Both the position numbers and the translations under genes were made by a program. This document shows positions 25,272 through 33,655 of a stretch of DNA of 51,102 nt, in pieces (the first letter of the stretch is position 1; every line of letters begins with the position of its first letter). Origin of the DNA: Flavobacteriales bacterium. Its GTDB lineage: Bacteria > Bacteroidota > Bacteroidia > Flavobacteriales_D > CAJJDF01. Under the pieces are notes generated by a model, which was not told the DNA's origin, ran no database searches, and saw only the letters and a list, made by a program, of their open reading frames with translations. Where the stretch lies: contig JAHDBM010000013.1 in NCBI GenBank assembly GCA_020630395.1, positions 1 to 51,102 of the forward strand, given 5' to 3'.

Positions 25272-26156
25272 TTACTCTTTGGTTTTATAAAAGGGATACA
25301 TTATTTGACTTAAAAATCGTTTTGGAAATTTAACTAAACCATCAAAACCTAACTTAATATCTCTTCCATCTTTTGGTATATATGCTGTGCCAAATAGATA
25401 ATCCCAAATACTTAAACTTATTCCAAAATTCACTCCATACCTCCTAGATTGTGGTAAATCATGAGCATGATGCCAAATATGCATTTTAGGGTTATTAAGG
25501 ATATACTTCAGTGGTCCATAAGACAAGTTGATATTCGCATGATTTAAATGACCTATAGCTATTGAAACATAATAAACAATAAAAGCATCTTGTGGGTTAA
25601 AATTACCAATTATCATCATGATGATATATTTCATTGGTGAGTACACAACATTCTCCATCCAATGATAACGCAAATGAGCCGCAAATCCCATTTCTTCTAC
25701 TGAATGGTGGACTTTATGAAATCTCCATAAAAAGTCAAATCTATGAAGCATTCTATGTGTAAACCATTGAATAAAATCTAAGGAAACAAAGAAGATAATT
25801 AATTGCCAACCATAAGGAAGCTGCTTAGTATCATATAAAATCATACTATCGAAACCACCAGGGATTATATCACCAACTATAGATTTTGTTGTTTCAGAAA
25901 AGGCTACAAAAATGATTAAATTAAAAATATAAAAATTGAAATACATGTAACCTGCATCCAACCAAAAGTCTTTTCTAAATAATGATTGATTCTTTCTCCA
26001 TGGAAAAATCACTTCTAACCCCCATACCAATAACGAGAATGCTGTAAGCATCCAAAAGTAATTGATATACCAATGCTCGGTCTTAAAAGTAATTTCATTC
26101 CAAATGTAATTTCCGTAGGAAGAAAATGAATTGATAAATGTTTCCCAATATTCCAC
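25272..26156 (-). CDS. Sterol desaturase/fatty acid hydroxylase-family membrane protein
   Basis: This 294 aa di-iron membrane oxygenase has about four to five hydrophobic segments (33-52, 70-90, 117-137, 180-200). The histidine clusters HRMLH (about 134-138), HKVHHS (about 146-151) and HIWHHAHD (about 226-233) are the iron ligands of the family. It could hydroxylate or desaturate a lipid; the substrate is unknown. The start is GTG, directly after the stop of the saccharopine dehydrogenase-like gene, so the two are co-transcribed. No ATG is close enough to be a better start without losing the first conserved helix. Confidence 0.85.
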   Translation of the reverse strand: MEYWETFINSFSSYGNYIWNEITFKTEHWYINYFWMLTAFSLLVWGLEVIFPWRKNQSLFRKDFWLDAGYMYFNFYIFNLIIFVAFSETTKSIVGDIIPGGFDSMILYDTKQLPYGWQLIIFFVSLDFIQWFTHRMLHRFDFLWRFHKVHHSVEEMGFAAHLRYHWMENVVYSPMKYIIMMIIGNFNPQDAFIVYYVSIAIGHLNHANINLSYGPLKYILNNPKMHIWHHAHDLPQSRRYGVNFGISLSIWDYLFGTAYIPKDGRDIKLGFDGLVKFPKRFLSQIMYPFYKTKE

Positions 26157-27500
26157 TTACTTTAATCTTATCTCTTTCTCTTTAAATTGAACACCATGCC
26201 CTTCTAACTCTTTTAGTATGGGAGTGTATATTGCTGGTTCAATAGGCATTTTAACTCCTATTTCATTAATCGTTCCATTGAGCATAAGCTTACAACATAT
26301 TGCTACTGGTAACCCTACCGTATTACTCATAGCCGTGTAGGTTTGATCTTCTCCAATATTAACCATAGAAGAATGGACTTCATATTCCTCTCCTTTAGCG
26401 TTAATGTACTTTAACTTGTGCCACATTACAATCATATCTTTATCATCTGGGGCTAATGTCCACTTATCTTCTAATATTTTTTGAAGAATTTGAGCTGGTG
26501 TAGCATCTTTTAATCCAACTTTTTTGTTTTCAAATATTCCAAGCCACACTAATTTCTCCCAAAGCACATCATCTTGCTCTATTTTAAGGTAATAACGTAA
26601 TTTAAGTTCTACAGAATCATGTGGATTATAGGCTAAAAAAGAATTTATAAATTGACGATAGGTCATATTTTCTGATCCCTCAATAACATAACTATCATCT
26701 GTTAATCCTAATTGAACAAAAACATCCCAAGCTCTTGAAAAACCAACTCTTCTTAGAGTTCCTCTATAAATAGTACGAATATCATGTAATCCATATATAG
26801 ATTGATATTTTAATGAATCTCTATTGGCAATTCCTTCGAATTTTCCATATCCATCAATATCAATAAATTCAGTTCTTCTAAATAACTTGTGATAAGGTAT
26901 ATACTTATATTCTTTTTCTTCAAGGAATTTAGCTACACCTCCTTGACCAGCAAGCACAACATTTCTTGGGTTCCAAGTGAATTTATAATTCCAAGGATTA
27001 TTATCACTTTCTGGAGCTACTAATCCTCCCGTAAACGATTCAAAATGGACTACCTCTCCTCCATTTTCTCTTATTTCGTCAATAAGTTTCATTGCACTCA
27101 TGTGATCTATACCAGGATCTACACCCAGTTCATTCATTACCATTATGCCTGCTTCTCTTATTTCTTTATCAAGTGCCTTTATATCATCAGAAACATAAGA
27201 AGGAGTAATAATATTTTTTTTATGTTTGATACAATGTTTTACGACCAAAATATGGAATCGCCAAGGTAACATGGAAATGACGATATCAGCTTTAGCTACT
27301 TCCTCTTCAGCTTGCTTTTCATTATGAATATCAAATTCAATAGCTTTAGTATGAGCATGATTATTTAGCTTTTCTTTAACTAATGAAACATCTCTATCGG
27401 CAACTGTAACCTTCCAGTTTTCCTTTTCTGATTCGTTTACTAAATATCGAATAAGGCTAGAAGATGATCTACCTGCACCTAGTACTAATATTTGCTTCAT
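26157..27500 (-). CDS. Saccharopine dehydrogenase-like NAD(P)-binding protein
   Basis: This 447 aa protein has LGAGRSSSSLIRYL at the N-terminus, a nucleotide-binding Rossmann motif, and VISMLPWRFHILVVKHC and NELGVDPGIDHMSA, which are saccharopine dehydrogenase/reductase signatures. The C-terminal half is the alpha/beta catalytic domain. The known reaction is in lysine metabolism (saccharopine reductase), but in bacteria relatives act on other amino acid adducts such as carboxynorspermidine. Which reaction applies is open. A GTG at 27536 would extend it by 12 residues; the ATG at 27500 (MKQILVLGAG) gives the exact Rossmann start and is preferred. It shares the mRNA with the sterol desaturase-family gene. 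Confidence 0.78.
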   Translation of the reverse strand: MKQILVLGAGRSSSSLIRYLVNESEKENWKVTVADRDVSLVKEKLNNHAHTKAIEFDIHNEKQAEEEVAKADIVISMLPWRFHILVVKHCIKHKKNIITPSYVSDDIKALDKEIREAGIMVMNELGVDPGIDHMSAMKLIDEIRENGGEVVHFESFTGGLVAPESDNNPWNYKFTWNPRNVVLAGQGGVAKFLEEKEYKYIPYHKLFRRTEFIDIDGYGKFEGIANRDSLKYQSIYGLHDIRTIYRGTLRRVGFSRAWDVFVQLGLTDDSYVIEGSENMTYRQFINSFLAYNPHDSVELKLRYYLKIEQDDVLWEKLVWLGIFENKKVGLKDATPAQILQKILEDKWTLAPDDKDMIVMWHKLKYINAKGEEYEVHSSMVNIGEDQTYTAMSNTVGLPVAICCKLMLNGTINEIGVKMPIEPAIYTPILKELEGHGVQFKEKEIRLK

Positions 27501-27602
27501 AAGACTAAATTCATTTTTAATTTTAATAGAAATCACTGAATACTCGAAGTGTTCATTCTTATTTCCTATTTTCGGTAACTATTACATTTAAAAATAAGGA
27601 TA

Positions 27603-29393
27603 ATGTTAGATACTATCTATCAAAATAGAATAAAAGATAATCAACAAAAATTGTCATTTTTAACAAAAAAACTATCCCGAATAGTAATAGCAAGGGTTGG
27701 TGCTTTTTTGTTTCTGTCCTTAATTATTTTTCTATCCATTTATTTTGATAAACCAAGCTACCTTTGGTTAATTATCACACCTATTATAGCCTTTTTTGCT
27801 TTTATAAAACTTAATCAAAAACTAAAAAGAAGACATAATTTAACAGAAGCCATCATCACTTTAGATGAAAGAGAAATTAAAGTATTGAATGGTGACTTTA
27901 GTGCATTTGAAAACGGAAAAGAACATCAACAACCTAATCATGATTATGCTCATGATTTAGATGTTTTTGGAGAAAAATCTATATTCCAGTACCTCAACCG
28001 AACATCTTCAAAAGAAAGTGAAGCGAAATTAGCGCATCATTTAAGTGATTTTAACACCAGCAACACTACTATCAAAGCTAAGCAAGAGGCTATTAAAGAG
28101 TTAACTCATCAAATTGAATGGAGGCAATTATTTTTAGCTAACGGAACATTATTTAAACGTAACAAAAAAACACATAAAGATTTATTTAATTGGCTAAATA
28201 CAGGAATTAATGAAATGAACAGTAATAGTATTTGGCTCGTTACTTTGTGGGGAATCCCTTTGTTAACCTTATTCCCGACTATATTGTTGGCTATGGGGCT
28301 TATTAAAATACAATTATTTCTTTTGTACTTAATTATACCTTTAGCTGTGGTTGGCAGAAAATTAGCCCTTATTAATTTTCATCATAAAGCTTCTTCTGTT
28401 TATACCGATATTCTTAAAAAAAATGGAGTACTTACCGGTTTAATTGAGCAACATTCGTTTCAATCTGACAAGCTCCAACACATTAAACATCAACTTGTAA
28501 ATGAAGATATAATTGCTTCTGAAGAGATAGATAAATTGGCTAAGATTGTTCAAAATCTTGATAATAGAAGTAATCCTCTGTTTGCTTTTTTAGCAAATGC
28601 ATTACTATTATGGGATTTACAATTTCTCTTTAAACTAAAGAAATGGATGGCAAAAAATGGCAGCCAGGTCGAAAAATGGTTTGATGGTGTATATGAAATA
28701 GAATCTTATTTATCCTTTTCTACTTTTGCTTTTAACAATCATAGTTATGTTTACCCAACATTAACTGAAGATAATTTATTAACTGCAACCGACCTTGGTC
28801 ATCCATTAATAGCAAACAACAATAGGGTTAATAATGATTATACCATTAACAACTTACACGAATTTACCATTATAACTGGCGCTAATATGGCAGGGAAAAG
28901 CACATTTTTACGTTCGGTAGGGATTAATTTAATACTTGCTATGAATGGAATGCCTGTATGTGCTAAATCATTTGCTTTTAAACCCATAAAACTGTTTACT
29001 AGTATGCGAACAGCAGATTCATTGAGTGATAGTGAATCTTATTTTTATGCTGAATTAAAAAGGCTAAAAGCCATAGTTGATAAATTAAAGGATGGTGAGG
29101 TTCTTTTTGTTATTCTGGATGAAATTTTAAAGGGAACTAACTCTAAAGATAAAGCTGAAGGGTCTAAGAAATTTGTTGCTCAATTGATTCAATATCCATT
29201 AACTGGAATTATTGCTACTCACGATCTTTCCTTGTGCACTTTAGCTGATACTTATCCAAACAATATAACAAATCAATATTTTGATGTAGAACTTTTAGAA
29301 GATGATCTTGTATTTGATTATAAACTAAAAAATGGTGTATGTTCTAACATGAATGCTGAATATCTTATGAAGAAAATGGGGATAACTGATTAG
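27603..29393 (+). CDS. Membrane-anchored MutS-family ATPase
   Basis: This 596 aa protein has two hydrophobic helices near the N-terminus (about 30-48 and 52-69) and a further pair at about 205-245. A C-terminal MutS domain V has P-loop TGANMAGKST (about 425-434), MRTADSLSDSESYFYAEL (signature region), Walker B VILDEIL (about 503-509) and ATHD (about 538-541). There is no mismatch-recognition domain I with its Phe-x-Glu motif and no Smr domain. It therefore is not MutS or MutS2; it belongs to the MutS-related proteins of Bacteroidota, whose role is unknown. It is divergently transcribed from the saccharopine dehydrogenase-like gene and converges with the anti-sigma gene. Confidence 0.8.
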   Translation: MLDTIYQNRIKDNQQKLSFLTKKLSRIVIARVGAFLFLSLIIFLSIYFDKPSYLWLIITPIIAFFAFIKLNQKLKRRHNLTEAIITLDEREIKVLNGDFSAFENGKEHQQPNHDYAHDLDVFGEKSIFQYLNRTSSKESEAKLAHHLSDFNTSNTTIKAKQEAIKELTHQIEWRQLFLANGTLFKRNKKTHKDLFNWLNTGINEMNSNSIWLVTLWGIPLLTLFPTILLAMGLIKIQLFLLYLIIPLAVVGRKLALINFHHKASSVYTDILKKNGVLTGLIEQHSFQSDKLQHIKHQLVNEDIIASEEIDKLAKIVQNLDNRSNPLFAFLANALLLWDLQFLFKLKKWMAKNGSQVEKWFDGVYEIESYLSFSTFAFNNHSYVYPTLTEDNLLTATDLGHPLIANNNRVNNDYTINNLHEFTIITGANMAGKSTFLRSVGINLILAMNGMPVCAKSFAFKPIKLFTSMRTADSLSDSESYFYAELKRLKAIVDKLKDGEVLFVILDEILKGTNSKDKAEGSKKFVAQLIQYPLTGIIATHDLSLCTLADTYPNNITNQYFDVELLEDDLVFDYKLKNGVCSNMNAEYLMKKMGITD

Positions 29394-29398
29394 CGTTA

Positions 29399-29629
29399 TT
29401 ACTTTGAAGATAAATTATCCTTCAATTTATTTTTATCTGCATCAGATAAGGTAGGTGTTTTTTTCTTTACGTCTTTAAAGGCTCCAGTTAAGCTTTTAGA
29501 AAATCTATGATATTTCCTACATAATTTACAATATAAGTTATGCCACCAAAGAGCTCTTTTCTCTTTACCCGAAAGATTCTCAAAGTCTTTTTTATCCATT
29601 AAATGAGCAGCTTTTTCGCAACTAATCAT
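29399..29629 (-). CDS. Small zinc-finger anti-sigma factor-like protein
   Basis: This 76 aa soluble protein has Cys4 near the N-terminus and HNLYCKLC (His30, Cys34, Cys37), matching the His-x3-Cys-x2-Cys zinc-binding anti-sigma (ZAS) motif. It begins 3 bases after the ECF sigma gene. No membrane helix is present, so release of the sigma factor may depend on a cytosolic signal such as a redox change at the Cys residues. This is inference from the family. The C-terminus is Lys-rich and possibly disordered. Confidence 0.78.
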   Translation of the reverse strand: MISCEKAAHLMDKKDFENLSGKEKRALWWHNLYCKLCRKYHRFSKSLTGAFKDVKKKTPTLSDADKNKLKDNLSSK

Positions 29630-29632
29630 AAC

Positions 29633-30193
29633 TTAATCTTTTAACCATGTTCCTTCCATACATCCTTTTAGCTGTCCTTTTGCTCTATGGATGATTACCC
29701 AAAAGTTGGACGAAGTAATATCATACTCATTACAAATCTCTTCAGAATCTTTTTCATCAATGTATTTATCAATAAAAATTCCTTTCCATTTTTCGGGCAA
29801 CTTACCAATGCAATTCATTAATGCACTTCCTAACTCTTCATTTTCAATTACATGTTCAACTTCGGCTTTTTCTTTTTTAACTGAAACGTTTTCTATCCAA
29901 GACTCATCTTGATCTTCATTCTTGGCAAACTTAGAAACAGGTTTTGTTTTTCTAGCTTCTTGTTGTCTCCAATAATCGATTATTTTTCTTTTAATAATAG
30001 AAAAAAGCCATGTTTTAACTGAACTTTTTTTCTCAAAACGATCAATGGCTTTTAAAGCTGAATAAAATGTTTCTTGTACAAAATCGTAAGCTAACTCTCT
30101 ATCATTAACTCGATAATAGGCATAGCTATACAAAGCATCTGAATAATCATCTACCCATTTAGAAGTATCTATTATTTCTTCTGTTTTCGTCAT
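29633..30193 (-). CDS. ECF-type RNA polymerase sigma factor
   Basis: This 186 aa protein has region 2 at about 10-85, with AYDFVQETFYSALKAIDRF and TWLFSIIKRKIIDYWRQQEARK, and region 4 at about 125-180, with CIGKLPEKWKGIFIDKYIDEKDSEEI as the helix-turn-helix start. A variable acidic linker (EDQDESWIENVSVKKEKAEVE region) joins them. It would direct RNA polymerase to a stress or envelope regulon. It is followed by the zinc anti-sigma gene with 3 bases between them and preceded by mazG without a gap, so it may be transcribed with mazG and the TPR lipoprotein gene. Confidence 0.9.
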   Translation of the reverse strand: MTKTEEIIDTSKWVDDYSDALYSYAYYRVNDRELAYDFVQETFYSALKAIDRFEKKSSVKTWLFSIIKRKIIDYWRQQEARKTKPVSKFAKNEDQDESWIENVSVKKEKAEVEHVIENEELGSALMNCIGKLPEKWKGIFIDKYIDEKDSEEICNEYDITSSNFWVIIHRAKGQLKGCMEGTWLKD

Positions 30194-30955
30194 TTACAGC
30201 TTTTTAGCTTTATTCCAATATTCATCCATTTCTGGCAAGGTCATTTCTCCCATAACCTTACCATCTTTTTTAGATTCGGCCTCAAGATACTGAAATCTTT
30301 TGATAAACTTTTTATTAGTCTTTTCAAGTGCACTTTCAGGATCAACACCTATAAACCTGGCATAATTAATCAATGAAAACAATACATCTCCAAATTCATC
30401 TTCTATGTTATCTGTTTTTTGCTCAATTTCTTCTTGAAGTTCTGCTAACTCCTCATTTACTTTTGCCCATACTTGTGATTGATTATCCCAATCAAAACCA
30501 ACCCCTCTTGCCTTTTCTTGAATTCGAGTAGCTTTTACCATTGCCGGAAGTGATTTAGGCACTCCCTCTAACACAGATTTTTTGCCTGATTTTAACTTAA
30601 TCTTTTCCCAGTTAGCTTTAACATCTTCTTCTGATTCTGCTATTACATCTCCATAAATATGAGGGTGTCTTTCCACTAATTTATCACATACACTATTAAG
30701 TGCATCAGCAATATCAAAATCTCCTGTTTCTGATGCTATTTTAGCATAAAACACCATGTGTAGCATTAAATCTCCAATCTCCTCCTTTACCTCTTCTAAG
30801 TTTTCATCTAAAATTGCATCTGCTAATTCATAGGTTTCTTCGATTGTTAAGTGTCTTAAACTTTGTATGGTTTGTTTTTTATCCCACGGACATTGAGCTC
30901 TTAACTCATCCATTATAACCAATAATCGTTTAAATGCTTCTAATTTATTTTCCAT
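30194..30955 (-). CDS. mazG: Nucleoside triphosphate pyrophosphohydrolase MazG
   Basis: This 253 aa cytosolic enzyme hydrolyses NTPs or dNTPs to NMP plus PPi. It has two MazG domains. The first (about 10-120) starts with CPWDKKQTIQSLRHLTIEETYEL and has EEIGDLMLHMVFYAKIA as the ExxD metal ligands. The second (about 160-253) has ELAELQEEIE and DEFGDVLFSLINYARF. The C-terminus ends in EMDEYWNKAKK. Length fits. It is in the middle of a minus-strand operon: the TPR lipoprotein gene overlaps its start by 11 bases and the ECF sigma gene follows with no gap. Confidence 0.93.
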   Translation of the reverse strand: MENKLEAFKRLLVIMDELRAQCPWDKKQTIQSLRHLTIEETYELADAILDENLEEVKEEIGDLMLHMVFYAKIASETGDFDIADALNSVCDKLVERHPHIYGDVIAESEEDVKANWEKIKLKSGKKSVLEGVPKSLPAMVKATRIQEKARGVGFDWDNQSQVWAKVNEELAELQEEIEQKTDNIEDEFGDVLFSLINYARFIGVDPESALEKTNKKFIKRFQYLEAESKKDGKVMGEMTLPEMDEYWNKAKKL

Positions 30956-31526
30956 CTTGATTCGAAAAATATTGCATTAATTCTTCATCTGTCATATCAA
31001 TTAAAACAAGCCTTGCTTTACTGTCTTTTCCAAATTGATGATCTGGATAATTCTCAGCTAATTCTGTATATATTTTTTTAGCTTTTTCTTTATTACCCAA
31101 TATATCATCATATATGTGTGCTTTCTCATACGCATAATCTGGATAACGTACACTATTGGGATAATCTAAACAAAGTTTATTTAAAATCCTCACTGCCTCA
31201 AAGTATTTTTCTAATCCTCTTGCTGCCAATGCCCCTTTGTACATCATAGACTCTCTACTGGCACTTTCTGGAAAACGCTCTGCAAATTTATTAGATGCCT
31301 CTAACATCTTAATTGCGTTTGGTTTACTTGTTTCATTTGTAACTGAATCTACTAATAATGCCTCTAGATTAATCATTTGCGTTTTTAACTCTTCTTCTGA
31401 TAATTGATCTAGATTAATTACATCAATATGTTCTTCGACTTCTGTAATATGTTCTTTATCATTTTTATCTGCGCCACAGCTTACAACCGTTACAGACAAT
31501 ACTACTACATATAATATTTTTTTCAT
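30945..31526 (-). CDS. TPR-containing lipoprotein
   Basis: This 193 aa protein is preceded by a lipoprotein signal: MKKILYVVVLSVTVVSC, with the lipobox Cys at residue 17. After it come acidic linker residues and TPR-like helices, as in KPNAIKMLEASNKFAERFPES, and ILNKLCLDYPNSVRYPDYAYE, and KAKKIYTELAENYPDH. A GTG at 31568 would extend the frame by 14 residues, but the ATG at 31526 gives a normal signal peptide and is preferred. Its 3' end overlaps mazG by 11 bases. The protein likely sits on the periplasmic face of a membrane; its partner is unknown. Confidence 0.8.
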   Translation of the reverse strand: MKKILYVVVLSVTVVSCGADKNDKEHITEVEEHIDVINLDQLSEEELKTQMINLEALLVDSVTNETSKPNAIKMLEASNKFAERFPESASRESMMYKGALAARGLEKYFEAVRILNKLCLDYPNSVRYPDYAYEKAHIYDDILGNKEKAKKIYTELAENYPDHQFGKDSKARLVLIDMTDEELMQYFSNQDGK

Positions 31527-31545
31527 CACACTAAATTTATTGAAA

Positions 31546-31553
31546 CAAATATA
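31546..31553 (-). promoter_or_regulatory. Bacteroidota -7 promoter box for the TPR lipoprotein-mazG-sigma operon
   Basis: The minus-strand sequence TATATTTG exactly fits TAnnTTTG. It lies 20 bases upstream of the ATG at 31526, which also supports that start over the GTG at 31568. A clear TTG -33 element at the expected distance is not seen. Confidence 0.5.
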
Positions 31554-31625
31554 GTAACAAAAAGACACTTTTATTTTTTAGGTAGACTAATCTAAAAAAT
31601 CAATATCTTGTTATAACTTTTTATC

Positions 31626-31633
31626 TATGTTTG
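31626..31633 (+). promoter_or_regulatory. Possible -7 promoter box for the T9SS gene pair
   Basis: TATGTTTG fits TAnnTTTG. A TTG (31608-31610) lies 15 bases upstream, a little closer than the usual 17-23. The leader to the ATG at 31744 would be about 105 bases. Confidence 0.4.
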
Positions 31634-31743
31634 AAGACATTTTATTAACCAATAACTGTATTTCACTAATCATTTTTTACATCTTATAAAAAAACAAACC
31701 ATAAAAGACATTATAACAACAAGTGTTGCATAATTTTAACAAC

Positions 31744-33648
31744 ATGAAATTACATCTACTTTTCTTACTCGGAATGCTATTTATTACTGTGAATATTTTC
31801 TCACAAAAAGAAGGGTATAATTGGTATTTTGGAAATAATGCCGGACTAAACTTTAGCTCTCCTACTCCAACAATTTTAACTAACAGTAAAATTGATACTT
31901 ACGAAGGCTGTTCTTCTATAAGCGATAAAGAAGGCAATTTATTATTTTACACTGATGGTAGAGTTATCTATAATTCAATGCACGACACTATGTTAAATGG
32001 GAGTAACTTATTTGGGAACCCATCCTCTACTTCATCTGCTATTATTATTCCTAAACCTGGTAGCTATAACACAAATCTTAATAGATATACTAATTATTAC
32101 GTGTTTAGCTGCGATTATGAACATGGAAGTAATGGAATTAACTATTCTGAAATTGATATGCTAATGGATAATGGCTTAGGTGCTGTTTTGTCAACAACAA
32201 AAAACATACACCTAATGGATTCTGCAACTAGTGAAAAAATAACTGCCATTAAACACAGTAATGGCTGTGATTATTGGTTCATAGCTAAAAGTTTTAACAC
32301 TCCTTTTTATCATGCATATTTAGTTAATTCAACTGGTGTTAGTAATGTACCCGTACTAAGCTCAGGACCTAACATGCCTAATACTACTGGAGAAATTACA
32401 GTATCACCAGATCAAAGTATGATTGCTGCAGCTTATGCGCATACCTTTCATATTGAAGTTTATGATTTTAATAGAAGTAATGGAAGTCTGTCATTAAAAT
32501 TTTATGATAGTACGTTTACACCTTTTGGCATAGAATTTTCTCCTGACAATAGTAAGCTATATGTTACTCAAATTTTAGACTCTAATGTATTACAGTACGA
32601 TCTTAGTTTAACCAATAATAATAGTAGTTTTCAATCTTCTAAAGTAATAGTAGGCAAATGTACTGGAAACTTTACTATTGGGAGTTTCACCTATTACTCT
32701 GGAGCAATACAATTAGCTCCAAATAATAAAATATACATCACCAATCCTACATCAAATATGCTCAATGTTATTGAGTTTCCTAATAAAAAAGGTGACAGCT
32801 GTAATTTCGTACAGAATGGTCAATCAATAGGTGCTGGTTTATCTCATTTAAGTCTACCGTCAATCCCTTCTTTTTATAACACTATTGAGCCACACATAAT
32901 AGACAGTAGTAAAAGTTGTTCGCTATCTAAAGTATTTAATCTTGATAATTATGAAGGAATCAATAATATAAACTGGGAAATTATTGATCTTAATGGAAAT
33001 ACATTATTATCGGCTATTGATAGCTCCATAGCATACACATTTAAGGATTTTGGTTCATATATTATTAAAGCTATTTTAGAAAAATGTTATATTGATACTC
33101 TATACGACACCATATCAATTAACTCAAATTATCCAATTGCTGATTTTTCATCTTTAAATTCATACTCTAATACAGATTTTCACATTGATTTTGTCAACCA
33201 ATCTACACATGGAACAAATTATGAGTGGTACAATTCAACCTCACTTTTTGATAGTTCTTTTCACTCAACACTTAATACCGAAAGCTCAAATACAGCACTA
33301 TTAATCTGCTTAGTTGCAAAAAATATTAGTAACGGCTGTGCTGACACATTATGTAAGCCTGTTTATTATGAACCAGAACCTATTTTATTCCTTCCTAATG
33401 CATTTACACCTAATGGTGATGGTATTAATGATGTTTTTTTACCAGTTCTTAATGGAATTAGTAGCTTTAGGTTAATTATATATAATAAATGGGGACAAGA
33501 AATTTTCAATACAAATAATAAAGATGAGGGTTGGGATGGCACATACAAAAACATACTTTCAAAAGAGGATGTTTATATATGGAAAGCTTACTACAAATCA
33601 AAAACGAAAACTCACTTAAAAATTGGCCATGTCACTTTATTAAAATAA
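31744..33648 (+). CDS. Secreted beta-propeller-like protein with T9SS type B sorting domain
   Basis: This 634 aa protein starts with signal peptide MKLHLLFLLGMLFITVNIFS. The first 400 residues look like a beta-propeller: repeated segments such as YNWYFGNNAGLNF, SPDQSMIAAAYAHTF, SPDNSKLYVTQI and APNNKIYITNP. A PKD-like stretch (about 440-540) follows, then the CHU_C-type domain FLPNAFTPNGDGINDVF with YNKWGQEIF and WDGTYKN at the end. It is therefore cargo of the type IX secretion system, probably released or bound to the surface. A GTG at 31723 gives a longer frame; the ATG at 31744 gives the normal signal peptide. The role is unknown. The CocE-type gene follows after 7 bases. Confidence 0.82.
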   Translation: MKLHLLFLLGMLFITVNIFSQKEGYNWYFGNNAGLNFSSPTPTILTNSKIDTYEGCSSISDKEGNLLFYTDGRVIYNSMHDTMLNGSNLFGNPSSTSSAIIIPKPGSYNTNLNRYTNYYVFSCDYEHGSNGINYSEIDMLMDNGLGAVLSTTKNIHLMDSATSEKITAIKHSNGCDYWFIAKSFNTPFYHAYLVNSTGVSNVPVLSSGPNMPNTTGEITVSPDQSMIAAAYAHTFHIEVYDFNRSNGSLSLKFYDSTFTPFGIEFSPDNSKLYVTQILDSNVLQYDLSLTNNNSSFQSSKVIVGKCTGNFTIGSFTYYSGAIQLAPNNKIYITNPTSNMLNVIEFPNKKGDSCNFVQNGQSIGAGLSHLSLPSIPSFYNTIEPHIIDSSKSCSLSKVFNLDNYEGINNINWEIIDLNGNTLLSAIDSSIAYTFKDFGSYIIKAILEKCYIDTLYDTISINSNYPIADFSSLNSYSNTDFHIDFVNQSTHGTNYEWYNSTSLFDSSFHSTLNTESSNTALLICLVAKNISNGCADTLCKPVYYEPEPILFLPNAFTPNGDGINDVFLPVLNGISSFRLIIYNKWGQEIFNTNNKDEGWDGTYKNILSKEDVYIWKAYYKSKTKTHLKIGHVTLLK

Positions 33649-33655
33649 TCACATT

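Noticed and set aside
31723-31746. GTG at 31723 as the start of the first T9SS gene
   Set aside because: It would add seven residues in front of a complete signal peptide; the ATG at 31744 fits better.
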